Assembly (NCBI RefSeq): GCF_031987975.1
Contig: NZ_DALZYX010000007.1
Span: forward strand, 1 to 64,000
Length of the DNA: 64,000 nucleotides
Origin: Pseudescherichia sp031987975
GTDB taxonomy: Bacteria; Pseudomonadota; Gammaproteobacteria; Enterobacterales; Enterobacteriaceae
Reading direction: 5' to 3'
Shown here: positions 35,629-44,862 of the stretch, piece after piece
How positions within the stretch are numbered: position 1 is the stretch's first letter
Layout: every line of letters starts with the position of its first letter
Position numbers and translations under genes: made by a program
The notes under the pieces: generated by a model
Databases searched by the model: none
What the model saw: the letters and a program-made list of their open reading frames with translations, nothing else
What the model was told of the DNA's origin: nothing

Positions 35629-36617
35629 TGGCCTCACAGCTTACCGATGCATTCGCGCGTAAGTTCTATTACCTGCGTCTGTCTATTACCGACGTGTGCA
35701 ATTTTCGTTGCACCTACTGCCTGCCCGATGGCTACAAGCCGGGCGGGGTCACCAACAAAAGCTTTCTGACCCTCGACGAGATCCGCCGGGTGACCCGTGC
35801 GTTTTCCGCGCTTGGCACCGAGAAGGTGCGGCTGACCGGCGGAGAACCCTCCCTGCGTCGCGACTTTACCGAGATCATCGCCGCAGTGCGGGAGAATGCC
35901 GCTATCCGCCAGCTGGCGGTGACCACCAACGGCTATCGCCTGGCGCGGGACGTGGCTGGCTGGCGCGACGCCGGGCTGACCGCCATCAACGTCAGCGTTG
36001 ATAGCCTTGATGCTCGCCAGTTCCATGCCATCACCGGGCAGGATAAGTTCCACCAGGTGATGCAGGGCATTGATGCCGCCTTTGACGCGGGCTTTGAGAA
36101 GGTCAAGGTCAACACCGTGCTGATGCGCGACGTCAACCACCATCAGCTTGATACCTTCCTGGCGTGGATCCAGTCCCGCCCCATTCAGCTGCGCTTTATC
36201 GAGCTGATGGAGACCGGCGAGGGGAGCGATCTGTTTCGCAAGCACCACCTCTCCGGCATGGTACTGCGCGATGAGCTGCTGCGTCGCGGCTGGATCCAGA
36301 AGCTGCGCGGCCGTAGCGACGGCCCGGCGCAGGTCTTCTGCCACCCGGACTACAGCGGTGAAATTGGCCTGATCATGCCCTACGAGAAAGACTTCTGCGC
36401 CAGCTGTAACCGCCTGCGCGTCTCGTCAGTGGGCAAGCTGCACCTCTGCCTGTTTGGCGACGGCGGCGTAAGCCTGCGCGATCTGCTGGCGGAAGACGCC
36501 CAGCAGGCAGCGCTGGAGGCACGCATCGCTGAGGCGCTGACGCACAAGAAGCAGACCCACTTCCTGCATCAGGGCAATACTGGCATCACGCAAAATCTTT
36601 CCTATATTGGCGGATAA
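35628..36617 (+). CDS. moaA: GTP 3',8-cyclase MoaA
   Basis: Radical SAM enzyme that with MoaC converts GTP to cyclic pyranopterin phosphate, the first step of molybdenum cofactor synthesis. In the 329-residue protein the N-terminal cluster is Cys24, Cys28 and Cys31 (DVCNFRCTYC). The C-terminal cluster is FCASCNRLRVSSVGKLHLC, and the essential GG is the last pair of residues. The start MASQLTDAFARKFYY follows E. coli; the frame open upstream is riboswitch RNA, not protein. First gene of moaABCDE. Confidence 0.97.
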   Translation: MASQLTDAFARKFYYLRLSITDVCNFRCTYCLPDGYKPGGVTNKSFLTLDEIRRVTRAFSALGTEKVRLTGGEPSLRRDFTEIIAAVRENAAIRQLAVTTNGYRLARDVAGWRDAGLTAINVSVDSLDARQFHAITGQDKFHQVMQGIDAAFDAGFEKVKVNTVLMRDVNHHQLDTFLAWIQSRPIQLRFIELMETGEGSDLFRKHHLSGMVLRDELLRRGWIQKLRGRSDGPAQVFCHPDYSGEIGLIMPYEKDFCASCNRLRVSSVGKLHLCLFGDGGVSLRDLLAEDAQQAALEARIAEALTHKKQTHFLHQGNTGITQNLSYIGG

Positions 36618-36637
36618 ACCTTACAAGGAGACAGTTT

Positions 36638-37150
36638 ATGAGTCAGGCCAGCGCAGAGTTTGTCCCGGCACGCATTGCCGTGCTGACCGTTTCCAGCCGT
36701 CGCGGTGAAGAGGAGGATACCTCCGGCCACTTCCTGCGCGATGCAGCACATGACGTCGGTCATCAGGTGGTGGCGAAAGCCATCGTCAAGGAGGATCGCT
36801 ATGCCATTCGCGCCCAGGTCTCGGCGTGGATCGCCAGTGATGAGGTGCAGGTTATTGTGATCAACGGCGGCACGGGCTTTACCGCCAGCGATCAGACCCC
36901 GGAGGCGCTGCTGCCGCTTTTCGATCGCGAAGTCGAAGGTTTCGGCGAGGTGTTCCGCATGCTCTCCTTTGAGGAGATCGGCACCGCTACGCTCCAGTCC
37001 CGCGCGGTGGCCGGCATCGCCAACAACACGCTGATTTTTGCTATGCCTGGCTCAACCAAAGCCTGTCGTACCGCATGGGAGAATATCATTGCGCCGCAGC
37101 TCGATGCGCGCACCCGTCCGTGCAATTTTCACCCCCATTTGAAGAAATAA
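36638..37150 (+). CDS. moaB: MoaB, molybdopterin adenylyltransferase-like protein
   Basis: MogA/MoeA-fold protein; in E. coli MogA does the adenylylation and MoaB is dispensable or inactive, so its role is open. The 170-residue protein has LTVSSRRGEEEDTSGHFL, INGGTGFTASDQTPEALLPLFD with the substrate loop, and MPGSTKACRTAWENIIAPQLD. It has a clear AAGGAGACAG ribosome site and lies 20 bp after moaA. Confidence 0.95.
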   Translation: MSQASAEFVPARIAVLTVSSRRGEEEDTSGHFLRDAAHDVGHQVVAKAIVKEDRYAIRAQVSAWIASDEVQVIVINGGTGFTASDQTPEALLPLFDREVEGFGEVFRMLSFEEIGTATLQSRAVAGIANNTLIFAMPGSTKACRTAWENIIAPQLDARTRPCNFHPHLKK

Positions 37151-37153
37151 GCT

Positions 37154-37639
37154 ATGTCTCAACTGACCCATATTAACGCCGCCGGTGAGGCGCACATGGT
37201 TGACGTCTCGGCAAAAGCAGAGACGGTGCGAGAGGCACAGGCGGAAGCCTTTATCTCCATGCTCCCTGAGACGCTGGCGATGATTATCGACGGCAGCCAC
37301 CACAAGGGCGACGTCTTCGCTACCGCGCGTATTGCCGGTATCCAGGCAGCGAAGCGCACCTGGGAGCTGATCCCCCTGTGCCACCCACTGATGCTCAGCA
37401 AGGTCGAAGTGAATTTAGAGGCGCAGCCGGAACACAATCGGGTGCGCATTACGTCACTCTGCCGCCTGACTGGCAAAACCGGCGTTGAGATGGAGGCGCT
37501 AACCGCGGCCTCGGTGGCGGCGCTGACCATTTATGACATGTGTAAAGCGGTACAGAAAGATATGGTGATTGGCCCGGTTCGCCTGCTGGCGAAGAGCGGT
37601 GGCAAATCCGGTGATTTCAGGGCGGGTAACGATGATTAA
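37154..37639 (+). CDS. moaC: Cyclic pyranopterin monophosphate synthase MoaC
   Basis: Completes conversion of the MoaA product to cyclic pyranopterin monophosphate. The 161 residues match E. coli in length. Conserved motifs are THINAAGEAHMVDVSAK, the catalytic-site segment LIPLCHPLMLSKVEV, TGKTGVEMEALTAASVAALTIYDMCKAVQKDM and the lysines in KSGGKSG. It starts 3 bp after moaB and overlaps moaD by 8 bp. Confidence 0.97.
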   Translation: MSQLTHINAAGEAHMVDVSAKAETVREAQAEAFISMLPETLAMIIDGSHHKGDVFATARIAGIQAAKRTWELIPLCHPLMLSKVEVNLEAQPEHNRVRITSLCRLTGKTGVEMEALTAASVAALTIYDMCKAVQKDMVIGPVRLLAKSGGKSGDFRAGNDD

Positions 37640-37877
37640 AGTGCTTTTTTTTGCTCAGGTACGGGAGCTGGTGGGCTGCGATAGCCTGACGCTGGAGAGT
37701 GAGTTTCAAAGCGTTGAAGCCCTGCGCCAGCAGCTGGCCGCCCGAGGCGACCGCTGGGCGCTGGCGCTGGAGGAGGGTCGCCTGCTGGTGGCGGTCAACC
37801 AGACCCTGGTGAGCTTTGACCATCCGGTAGTGAGCGGCGACGAAGTCGCACTCTTCCCACCGGTCACGGGAGGCTAA
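37632..37877 (+). CDS. moaD: Molybdopterin synthase sulfur carrier MoaD
   Basis: Ubiquitin-fold subunit whose C-terminal glycine carries sulfur as thiocarboxylate for the dithiolene of molybdopterin. The 81-residue protein ends VALFPPVTGG with the required Gly-Gly. It is activated by MoeB and works with MoaE, encoded one base downstream. The start (MIKVLFFAQVRELVG) is inside the moaC 3' end, which indicates translational coupling. Confidence 0.96.
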   Translation: MIKVLFFAQVRELVGCDSLTLESEFQSVEALRQQLAARGDRWALALEEGRLLVAVNQTLVSFDHPVVSGDEVALFPPVTGG

Positions 37878-37878
37878 G

Positions 37879-38331
37879 ATGAGCGATACCCGCATTCGCG
37901 TAGGCCTCGATCCCTTTAGCGTCGGTGATGAGTACACCTGGCTGGCAGAACGCGACGAAGACGGGGCGGTAGTGACCTTCACCGGCAAGGTGCGCAATCA
38001 TAATCTCGGTGACAGCGTGCGCGCCCTGACCCTGGAGCACTACCCTGGCATGACCGAAAAAACGCTGGCGGATATCGTTCAGCAGGCCCGCGATCGCTGG
38101 CCACTGGGCCGCGTCACGGTGATCCATCGCATTGGCGAGCTATGGCCAGGGGATGAGATTGTCTTCGTTGGCGTCACCAGCGTCCATCGCGGTAGCGCCT
38201 TTGCCGCCGGAGAGTACATGATGGACTACCTGAAGACCCGTGCCCCCTTCTGGAAGCGAGAGGCGACGGAGGAGGGCGATCGTTGGGTCGAGGCGCGGGA
38301 GAGCGACCAGCAGGCGGCTAAGCGCTGGTAA
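37879..38331 (+). CDS. moaE: Molybdopterin synthase catalytic subunit MoaE
   Basis: Forms the MoaD-MoaE heterotetramer and transfers two sulfurs to cyclic pyranopterin monophosphate. The 150-residue protein has FTGKVRNHNLGDSVRALTLEHYPGM, HRIGELWPGDEIVFVGVTS and the catalytic lysines in DYLKTRAPFWKREA. Length equals E. coli MoaE. Last gene of moaABCDE. Confidence 0.97.
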   Translation: MSDTRIRVGLDPFSVGDEYTWLAERDEDGAVVTFTGKVRNHNLGDSVRALTLEHYPGMTEKTLADIVQQARDRWPLGRVTVIHRIGELWPGDEIVFVGVTSVHRGSAFAAGEYMMDYLKTRAPFWKREATEEGDRWVEARESDQQAAKRW

Positions 38332-38389
38332 GCCGCTTTCCTGAGGATGTGTTACCCTTAGAAGCGTGTTCACTTAACAGGAGTTAATC

Positions 38390-39094
38390 ATGGACCGATT
38401 CCCACGATCCGATTCAATTGTCCAGGCCCGCGGCGGGCTGCAAACCTACATGGCTCAGGTCTACGGTTGGATGACCTGCGGGCTGTTCCTGACGGCGTTT
38501 ATCGCCTGGTTCGCGGCCAATACCCCCGCGGTGATGATGTTTGTCTTCTCCAGCAAAATCACCTTCTTTGGCCTGATCATTGCCCAACTGGCGCTGGTGT
38601 TCGTGCTCTCCGGGCTGGTGCATAAGCTCAGCGCGGCGATGGCCACCACGCTGTTTATGCTCTACTCGGCGCTGACCGGTTTGACCCTCGCCAGTATCTT
38701 TGTGGTCTACACCTACTCGTCCATCGCCAGCACTTTTGTGGTCACTGGCGGCATGTTCGGGGCCATGAGCCTCTACGGTTACACCACTAAGCGCGATCTC
38801 AGCGGCTTCGGCAATATGCTGTTTATGGCGCTGATAGGGATTGTGCTGGCCTCGCTGGTCAATTTCTGGCTGAAGAGCGAGACGCTGATGTGGATAGTGA
38901 CCTATATCGGGGTGATCGTCTTTGTTGGTCTGACGGCCTATGACACCCAAAAGCTGAAGAACATCGGCGAGCAGATTGATGTCAGCGACACGGGTAACCT
39001 GCGTAAATACGCTATCCTGGGTGCGCTGACGCTCTATCTGGACTTTATCAACCTGTTCCTGATGCTGCTGCGGATTTTTGGTAATCGTAGATAA
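38390..39094 (+). CDS. ybhL: Bax inhibitor-1 family membrane protein YbhL
   Basis: Inner-membrane protein of the BI-1/LFG family (YccA and YbhL in E. coli), some of which conduct calcium; the role in E. coli is not settled. The 234 residues have about seven membrane helices and the family motif GLTAYDTQKLKNIGEQ near the C-terminus, with the conserved aspartate pair of the BsYetJ-type channel in part. AACAGGAGTTAATC precedes the ATG. It is single-gene; E. coli ybhM, usually next to it, is absent. Confidence 0.93.
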   Translation: MDRFPRSDSIVQARGGLQTYMAQVYGWMTCGLFLTAFIAWFAANTPAVMMFVFSSKITFFGLIIAQLALVFVLSGLVHKLSAAMATTLFMLYSALTGLTLASIFVVYTYSSIASTFVVTGGMFGAMSLYGYTTKRDLSGFGNMLFMALIGIVLASLVNFWLKSETLMWIVTYIGVIVFVGLTAYDTQKLKNIGEQIDVSDTGNLRKYAILGALTLYLDFINLFLMLLRIFGNRR

Positions 39095-39101
39095 GCATAA
39101 A

Positions 39102-39127
39102 GCCGGGCGGCATGTTGCCTGCCCGGC
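39102..39127. repeat. REP-type palindrome between ybhL and ybhN
   Basis: GCCGGGC-GGCATGTTGCCT-GCCCGGC, eight bases after the ybhL stop and between two convergent genes. It resembles the palindrome after pgl. Confidence 0.75.
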
Positions 39128-39139
39128 CTGTAACCTCTT

Positions 39140-40102
39140 CTATTTCTGCATTGCTCTCTCGTTCTTCGCCCGCAGCTTCTTCGCCCGACTCTCCAGCACC
39201 AGATAGCACACCAGCGCCAGCATCAGCGGCAGGAAGTAGTAGAGCACGCGATAGGCGAGGAGGGCGGCGATAATCTTACCGTGAGAAACATGCTCACCCG
39301 CCAGCAGGGCGATAAATACCGCTTCCAGCACGCCGATCCCTGCCGGAATATGGACGATCACCCCTGCGATACTACTCACCAGCAGCACACCCAGCACGAA
39401 GAAGTAATTCACCTCCTGGCCCAGCAGCAGCCAGATAATGGCGCCCATCGCCATCCAGTTAGCGCTGGAGATCACCATCTGTGCCAGAGCAAACTTAAAC
39501 GACGGCAGCACCAGCTTCTGGCCCTTCACCGTCATATGGCGGCGTTTTGCAAAGGCGCAGAACCAGAGGTAGGCGGCGATCATCAGCAGCAGCACTACAC
39601 CAACGATGCGCAGCGTACCTTCGTCGATATACCAGTGCGAGGGCAGCTGAACGATGCCAAAGGTAAAGATGATCCCACCGAGGAGAATATACCCCAGCCA
39701 GTTGGTGGTAATGCTTAACGAGAAGATACGGGTGATGGTGCTGCTGGGCAGGCCGAGGCGAGAGTAGAGGCGGTAGCGCATACCAATCCCGCCGACCCAG
39801 GTACTGAGCGTCAGGTTAAAGGCGTAGCAGATAAAGGAGACCAGCATCACCTGCCGCGCCGCCAGCTTGTGACCGCAGTAGGCACGGGCCAGCAGATCGT
39901 AACAGCCATAAAGCAGATAGCTCACCACCACCAGCGCGGCAGAGATCACCAGCGGCGTGCGGTTGTAGTTACGAATAACGTTCCAGACGTCGCCCCAGTC
40001 CACCGTGCGGGCATAGACCACCAGCAGCACCGTCACGGCAATAAAGAAGACCCAGGTCAGGATCTTTTTCGCCAGCCGCCAGCGAGGATGTGATTTGCTC
40101 AT
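39140..40102 (-). CDS. ybhN: Membrane protein YbhN (UPF0104 family)
   Basis: Polytopic inner-membrane protein related to the flippase half of lysyl-phosphatidylglycerol synthases; function in enterobacteria is unknown. The 320 residues have about eight membrane helices, and the family motifs STWVGGIGMRYRLYSRLGL and VHIPAGIGVLEAVFIALLAGEHVSHGKIIAALLAYRVLYYFLPL. It shares one base (TGATG) with the end of clsB, so ybhP-clsB-ybhN is one unit for phospholipid metabolism. Confidence 0.92.
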   Translation of the reverse strand: MSKSHPRWRLAKKILTWVFFIAVTVLLVVYARTVDWGDVWNVIRNYNRTPLVISAALVVVSYLLYGCYDLLARAYCGHKLAARQVMLVSFICYAFNLTLSTWVGGIGMRYRLYSRLGLPSSTITRIFSLSITTNWLGYILLGGIIFTFGIVQLPSHWYIDEGTLRIVGVVLLLMIAAYLWFCAFAKRRHMTVKGQKLVLPSFKFALAQMVISSANWMAMGAIIWLLLGQEVNYFFVLGVLLVSSIAGVIVHIPAGIGVLEAVFIALLAGEHVSHGKIIAALLAYRVLYYFLPLMLALVCYLVLESRAKKLRAKNERAMQK

Positions 40103-41349
40103 CAGGAGTTAACCTCTCTGCTTTCCGTATCGACGCGATCCTGAGTCTCCATCTCCGGCTGAACCGGAGGCTTTACGAGTGACAGCTTAGGCGTATGGGC
40201 CGGCAGCCAGCCCACCATGGCCGGGAATTTACGCAGGAAGTGGAAGACCACCACGCTTTTTGCCAGGTTCCACCAGGTACGTCTTGGTACCATGGTCTCA
40301 TCAACCCGCACGCAGTCGTTCTGCAGGATGCCGTTCAGGTTGTCGCGCAGGGTCTGGTTAAAGCCGCGGTCATGGATGATCAAGTTAGCTTCCAGGTTAA
40401 GGGAGAGGCTAAGAGGATCGAGGTTGCTGGAGCCGACGGTGGCCCAATGATCGTCCATCACTGCCACCTTGCCGTGCAGCGGACGGCGGCGGTACTCATA
40501 CACCTGCACGCCGCCTTTCACCAGATAGTTATAGAGCAGACGCGCGCCCACCTTAACAATCGGCATATCCGGCTCGCCCTGAACAATCAGTTTTACCGTT
40601 ACGCCACGACGGGCAGCGTTGCGCATCGCATGCAGCAGGCGGTAGCCGGGGAAGAAGTAGGCATTAGCGATGATCACTTCACGTTTCGCATTCGCCAGCA
40701 TCTTCAGATAGTGTCGCTCAATGTCGTCCCGGTGATCGTCATTATCGCGCCAGACAAACAGCGCCTGCGCCTCTCCGGGCTGGCGGTTCTCCGGTGCCTG
40801 ATGACGGCGGCGCTGCTGCCACCAGCGGCGAGTCTGGGCATGCTCCGGCAGGTTCTCCAGCTCGAACTGCAGGATATCTTCCACCACTGGACCTTCGACC
40901 CGCACGGCGTAATCCTGCTTGGCCTCCGGGCCATAGTCGCTCATGTGCTCAGCAGAGTAGTTAATCCCGCCGACAAAGGCCACGGTGCTGTCGATCACCA
41001 CAATCTTGCGGTGCATCCGGCGGAAAACGTTGGTGCGCATACCCAACAGCGGCGGGCGCGGATCGTAGTAGCGGAACACCACGCCAGCGGCAGTAAGCTG
41101 GCCGACAAACTCATCGCTAAGATCGGGAGATCCGTAGCCGTCCAGCAGCACTTCGATATTCACTCCGCGCTGGGCGGTACGCAGCAGCACGGCGTGCAGC
41201 TTGCGGCCCACCTCATCGTCAAACCAGATAAAGGTTTCCAGGATCACCTTACGCTGTGCCTGCTCGATAGCTTTAAACACAGCCGGGTAGTATTCGTCAC
41301 CGTTCTCCAGCAGCTGGATGCGGTTTCCTTCTCGCCATCCGCATTTCAT
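40102..41349 (-). CDS. clsB: Cardiolipin synthase B
   Basis: Phospholipase D-superfamily synthase that makes cardiolipin and, in E. coli, can use phosphatidylethanolamine-related donors in part. The 415-residue protein has no N-terminal membrane helices, unlike ClsA. Both HKD motifs are intact: HRKIVVIDSTVAFVGGIN and HGKVAVMDDHWATVGSSNLD. It overlaps ybhP by 4 bp and ybhN by 1 bp. Confidence 0.94.
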   Translation of the reverse strand: MKCGWREGNRIQLLENGDEYYPAVFKAIEQAQRKVILETFIWFDDEVGRKLHAVLLRTAQRGVNIEVLLDGYGSPDLSDEFVGQLTAAGVVFRYYDPRPPLLGMRTNVFRRMHRKIVVIDSTVAFVGGINYSAEHMSDYGPEAKQDYAVRVEGPVVEDILQFELENLPEHAQTRRWWQQRRRHQAPENRQPGEAQALFVWRDNDDHRDDIERHYLKMLANAKREVIIANAYFFPGYRLLHAMRNAARRGVTVKLIVQGEPDMPIVKVGARLLYNYLVKGGVQVYEYRRRPLHGKVAVMDDHWATVGSSNLDPLSLSLNLEANLIIHDRGFNQTLRDNLNGILQNDCVRVDETMVPRRTWWNLAKSVVVFHFLRKFPAMVGWLPAHTPKLSLVKPPVQPEMETQDRVDTESREVNS

Positions 41350-42107
41350 AAATGAATCTCCGCGCTCAGTGGGGCATGATCGGACAAATGACGCCAGTTA
41401 CGCAGCGGCAGGGCCGTAGGGGCGCTGGCGTTGGCGTTCTTAACGTAAATACGGTCAAGACGCAGCAGCGGCAGGCTGACCGGAAACGTACGCGCCGGGC
41501 GGCCCTTGGCCCGGGTAAAGATCTCCTCCAGCCCCGCCTGTTTTTTCAGCGGGTAGTTAGCTTTGACCCGCCAGTCGTTAAAGTCGCCCGCCACCAGCAC
41601 CGGCTCGCCTTCCGGGAAAGAATTTACCCACTCGGCCAGCATGTTAAGCTGGGCCTGGCGGTGCGATTCGCGTAACCCGAGATGGACGCAGATAACGTGG
41701 ATCGGGCGGTTAGTCTGCGGCGGTACAATGCGGCAGTAGAGCAGGCCGCGCTTCTCGCTGCCGTCGACGGAGACGTCGCGGTTCTCATAGTGGACGATCG
41801 GATAGCGGGAGAGCACCGCATTACCATGATGCCCTTCAGGATAGACGGCGTTACGTCCGTAAGCGAAGTCGCTCCACATCGTATCGGCCAGAAATTCATA
41901 GTGTGTCGTGTCGGGCCAGTTTTCCACGTGCAGCGGATGCACCTCGTGCGCGCCCATCACCTCCTGCAGGCAGACAATATCCGCGCCGACGGTACGAACC
42001 GCGTCGCGTAACTCCGGTAAAATAAAGCGCTTGTTAAACGCGGTGAATCCCTTATGTGTGTTAATAGTGAGTACTTTTAAAGAGAATGGCCGATTCTGTT
42101 CTGTCAT
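41346..42107 (-). CDS. ybhP: Endonuclease/exonuclease/phosphatase-family protein YbhP
   Basis: EEP-fold metal-dependent hydrolase of unknown substrate. The 253 residues equal E. coli YbhP in length. Family motifs are TINTHKGF, VCLQEVMGAHEVHP (catalytic Glu), VCVHLGLRESHRQAQ, VAGDFNDWR (Asp and Asn) and HLSDHAPLSAEI (catalytic His). ATG 42107 with GGGA upstream is chosen over a GTG seven codons earlier that lacks homology. First of ybhP-clsB-ybhN, suggesting a role in lipid head-group turnover. Confidence 0.92.
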   Translation of the reverse strand: MTEQNRPFSLKVLTINTHKGFTAFNKRFILPELRDAVRTVGADIVCLQEVMGAHEVHPLHVENWPDTTHYEFLADTMWSDFAYGRNAVYPEGHHGNAVLSRYPIVHYENRDVSVDGSEKRGLLYCRIVPPQTNRPIHVICVHLGLRESHRQAQLNMLAEWVNSFPEGEPVLVAGDFNDWRVKANYPLKKQAGLEEIFTRAKGRPARTFPVSLPLLRLDRIYVKNANASAPTALPLRNWRHLSDHAPLSAEIHL

Positions 42108-42240
42108 CTTGTATCCCGCCAGTGACACTGTCCTGATGGAAATAAAGTGTAGTATCTGTCACAAAAAGATGCGGCCTTACGGATTTTTCCGTAAAGTCCG
42201 GTAATCTCAACAACAGATAAAATTCTTCAGGAGAGAATCC

Positions 42241-42651
42241 ATGAAGTGGCAACAGCGTATTCGTGTAGCAACCGGCCTCGGTTGCTGGCAGATTATGTCG
42301 CATTTTATTGTCGTGGCGGCGCTGGTAATGGGCTGGATGAGCGGGGCGCTGGTGCGCGTCGGCTTAAGCCTGTGCGTAGTTTACGGCATTACGGTATTGC
42401 TGATGCTGGTTCTGCAGCGGCATCATGACGGACTCTGGCGTGAAGTAGGGGATTTCCTCGAGGAGCTGACCACCTCCTGGTACTTTGGCGCCTCCCTGAT
42501 TGCGCTCTGGCTGCTCTCCCGTGTAGTTCATAACGACCTGCTGCTGGCTCCGGTAGGGCTGGCGATCCTTGCTGGCCCGGCGATTGTGTCGCTGCTGGCA
42601 AAAGATAAGAAACTACGCGACATTCCGCCGGAACATCGCATAGGCCACTGA
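42241..42651 (+). CDS. ybhQ: Inner-membrane protein YbhQ
   Basis: Uncharacterised inner-membrane protein of 136 residues, the same length as E. coli YbhQ, with about four membrane helices (LVRVGLSLCVVYGITVLLMLVL, WYFGASLIALWLLSR and LLAPVGLAILAGPAIVSLLA among them). A TTCAGGAGAGAATCC ribosome site precedes ATG 42241. It is divergent from ybhP. Its last 39 bases overlap the convergent ybhR 3' end. Confidence 0.9.
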   Translation: MKWQQRIRVATGLGCWQIMSHFIVVAALVMGWMSGALVRVGLSLCVVYGITVLLMLVLQRHHDGLWREVGDFLEELTTSWYFGASLIALWLLSRVVHNDLLLAPVGLAILAGPAIVSLLAKDKKLRDIPPEHRIGH

Positions 42652-43719
42652 TCCCGTTGTGGCCGCGATAGCCAGCAGCGGCCACAGACTTCCCCAGACA
42701 ATATCCAGACTCGCATCCTTCAGATAGATCTGCTTGGTGATATCGGTGAAATGCCGAATCGGATTGACCCATGTCAGATGTTGCAGCCAGACCGGCATGT
42801 TCTCCACCGGCGACACGTAGCCTGAAAGCAGGATCGCCGGCATCATAAAGACAAACACGCCGATAAACGCCTGCTGCTGCGTGGCGCAGAGCGCGGAGAT
42901 CAGCAGGCCAAAGCCCACCAGCGACAGCCCATAGATCAGCATCGTAAAGTAGAACAGCAGCAGCGATCCGGCGAAGGGGATCTGATAGGCCCAGATGCCG
43001 ATCCCCAGCACGATGCTGGCCTGGAAGGTGGCGACAATCAATGCTGGAACCGCTTTGCCGACGAAAATCTGCCAGGTGGCGAGAGGCGAGACCAGCAGCT
43101 GATCGAGCGTACCCTGTTCCCGCTCGCGGGCTACCGACAGCGAGGTGACAATCATCACGCCGATGGTGGTGATCATGGCGATCAGCGACGGCACCACGAA
43201 CCATTTATAGTCGAGGTTGGGGTTGTACCAGTTCCTGACCACCAGCTCGCTGTTGTTAGGCTTCGCTTTTCCTGTCATCAACTCCTGCTGATAATCCTTT
43301 ACCACCTGCTGAAGATAGTTGGCGGCGATCTGGGCGCTGTTCGAGTTGCGTCCGTCAAGGATCAGCTGCATCGGGGCGGTCTGGAAAGTATCGAGGTTGC
43401 GCGAGAAATCCGCCGGGAAGCGCACCAGCAGCAGCGCCTTTTGCGTATCGAGGGTGGGCTGAATCTCTTGCGGGCTTCTCAGCAGCAGGACGTGGGTAAA
43501 GGCTTTGGCGCGGGCAAAGCGCTGGGTCAGCTCCACCGAGTGCCTGCCGCTGTCTTCGTTATAAATGGCGATGGTGGCGTTGGTCACCTCGAGGGTGGCG
43601 GCAAAAGGGAACAGCAGCACCTGGATCAGTACCGGTACAATCAGGATCGCGCGGGTCTGCGGCTCCCGCAGCAGGGATTGCAGCTCTTTGCGGATCAGCG
43701 TCCATAAGCGGTGAAACAT
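42613..43719 (-). CDS. ybhR: ABC exporter permease YbhR
   Basis: One of two permeases of the YbhFSR exporter, implicated in E. coli in tetracycline efflux and sodium/lithium-proton exchange. The 368-residue ABC-2 type protein has an N-terminal helix, a large periplasmic domain (about 45-170) and five C-terminal helices with SVAREREQGTLDQLLVSPLATWQIFVGKAVPA. It lies 9 bp after ybhS. The last codons overlap the 3' end of ybhQ. Confidence 0.94.
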   Translation of the reverse strand: MFHRLWTLIRKELQSLLREPQTRAILIVPVLIQVLLFPFAATLEVTNATIAIYNEDSGRHSVELTQRFARAKAFTHVLLLRSPQEIQPTLDTQKALLLVRFPADFSRNLDTFQTAPMQLILDGRNSNSAQIAANYLQQVVKDYQQELMTGKAKPNNSELVVRNWYNPNLDYKWFVVPSLIAMITTIGVMIVTSLSVAREREQGTLDQLLVSPLATWQIFVGKAVPALIVATFQASIVLGIGIWAYQIPFAGSLLLFYFTMLIYGLSLVGFGLLISALCATQQQAFIGVFVFMMPAILLSGYVSPVENMPVWLQHLTWVNPIRHFTDITKQIYLKDASLDIVWGSLWPLLAIAATTGSVAYAMFRRNVA

Positions 43720-43728
43720 ATGCGCTCC

Positions 43729-44862
43729 TTAATCCAGTCGCCGTTTGGTTTTCATCCATGTCAGGCCGATAAACATCACCGCCGACGCCAGTAAAAACAG
43801 CGTATTCACGATCAGCACCACCGGGATATTTCCCGCCAGGAACAGGCTTTGCAGGGTGCTGACAAAATAGCGCGCCGGAATGATCCATGTCACCGCGCGG
43901 ATAATGGCTGGCATGCTGTCAATCTGGAAAATAAAGCCCGACAGCATAATCGATGGCAGAAACGCGGCGTTGAGCGCCACCTGCGCGGCGTTAAACTGGT
44001 TGCGGGTCACGGTGGAAATAAGCAGCCCCATCCCGAGGGTGCTGAGCAAAAACAGGCTGCTGATAAAAAACAGCAGGATCAGCGAGCCACGGTAGGGCAC
44101 GCCGAGAATAAACACCGAGACCAGCATACAGAGCAGCATCGCCAGCATGCCGAGGAAGTAGTAGGGGATCAGCTTGCAGAGCAGCAGTTCGACGCGGGTC
44201 ACCTCCGTGGAGAGTAACGCCTCCATGGTGCCGCGCTCCCACTCGCGGGCGATCACCAGCGAGGTGAGGATGGCCCCGATCACCGTCATGATGATGGTCA
44301 CCGCGCCGGGGATAATAAAGTGCTGGCTGATGGCGGCCGGGTTAAACCAGTAGCGGGTCTGAACGTCGATCAGCGGCTCAAACGTTTCGCCCCGATCCTC
44401 TGCACGCTGCATCTGCCATAGCTGCCAGATCCCCTCCGCGTAACCCTGCACAAAGTTGGCGGTATTCGGCTCGCTGCCGTCGGTGATCACCTGAATAGGG
44501 GCATCGACGCCAGGGCGCGCCATATTGGCGGCAAAATCCACCGGGATCACCACCATGCCGCGAATGCGCCCGGCCTGCATCTTTTCAATCAGCTCCTGAC
44601 GACTGTCGCTGATGGTGGCATCGATATAGGGCGAGCCGGTCATGGCGTGGGCGAAGTCCAGCGCCTCTTCGCTGCGCTGCTCCAGCAGGATCCCCACCCG
44701 CAGGCGACTGGAGTCGAGATTAATCCCGTAGCCGAAGATAAACAGCAGCAGGAGAGGGATCAGCACCGCAATCAGCCAACTGCTGGGATCGCGCACGATC
44801 TGTCGCGTCTCTTTGACGCAGAGGGCGCGTACCCGCCGCCATGACACTGCGCTATGGCTCAT
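43729..44862 (-). CDS. ybhS: ABC exporter permease YbhS
   Basis: Second ABC-2 permease of YbhFSR. The 377 residues equal E. coli in length, with an N-terminal helix (WLIAVLIPLLLLFIFGYGI), a periplasmic domain and five C-terminal helices. The coupling segment is VIAREWERGTMEALLSTEVTRVELLLCKLIPY. ATG 44862 is preferred to one two codons upstream, since AAGGAG then sits eight bases away. Its start overlaps the ybhF stop by 11 bp. Confidence 0.94.
   Translation of the reverse strand: MSHSAVSWRRVRALCVKETRQIVRDPSSWLIAVLIPLLLLFIFGYGINLDSSRLRVGILLEQRSEEALDFAHAMTGSPYIDATISDSRQELIEKMQAGRIRGMVVIPVDFAANMARPGVDAPIQVITDGSEPNTANFVQGYAEGIWQLWQMQRAEDRGETFEPLIDVQTRYWFNPAAISQHFIIPGAVTIIMTVIGAILTSLVIAREWERGTMEALLSTEVTRVELLLCKLIPYYFLGMLAMLLCMLVSVFILGVPYRGSLILLFFISSLFLLSTLGMGLLISTVTRNQFNAAQVALNAAFLPSIMLSGFIFQIDSMPAIIRAVTWIIPARYFVSTLQSLFLAGNIPVVLIVNTLFLLASAVMFIGLTWMKTKRRLD

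Noticed and set aside
40195..41355. 386-codon frame antisense to clsB
   Set aside because: Shadow of clsB, which has both HKD motifs and operon overlaps; the antisense product has no recognisable features.
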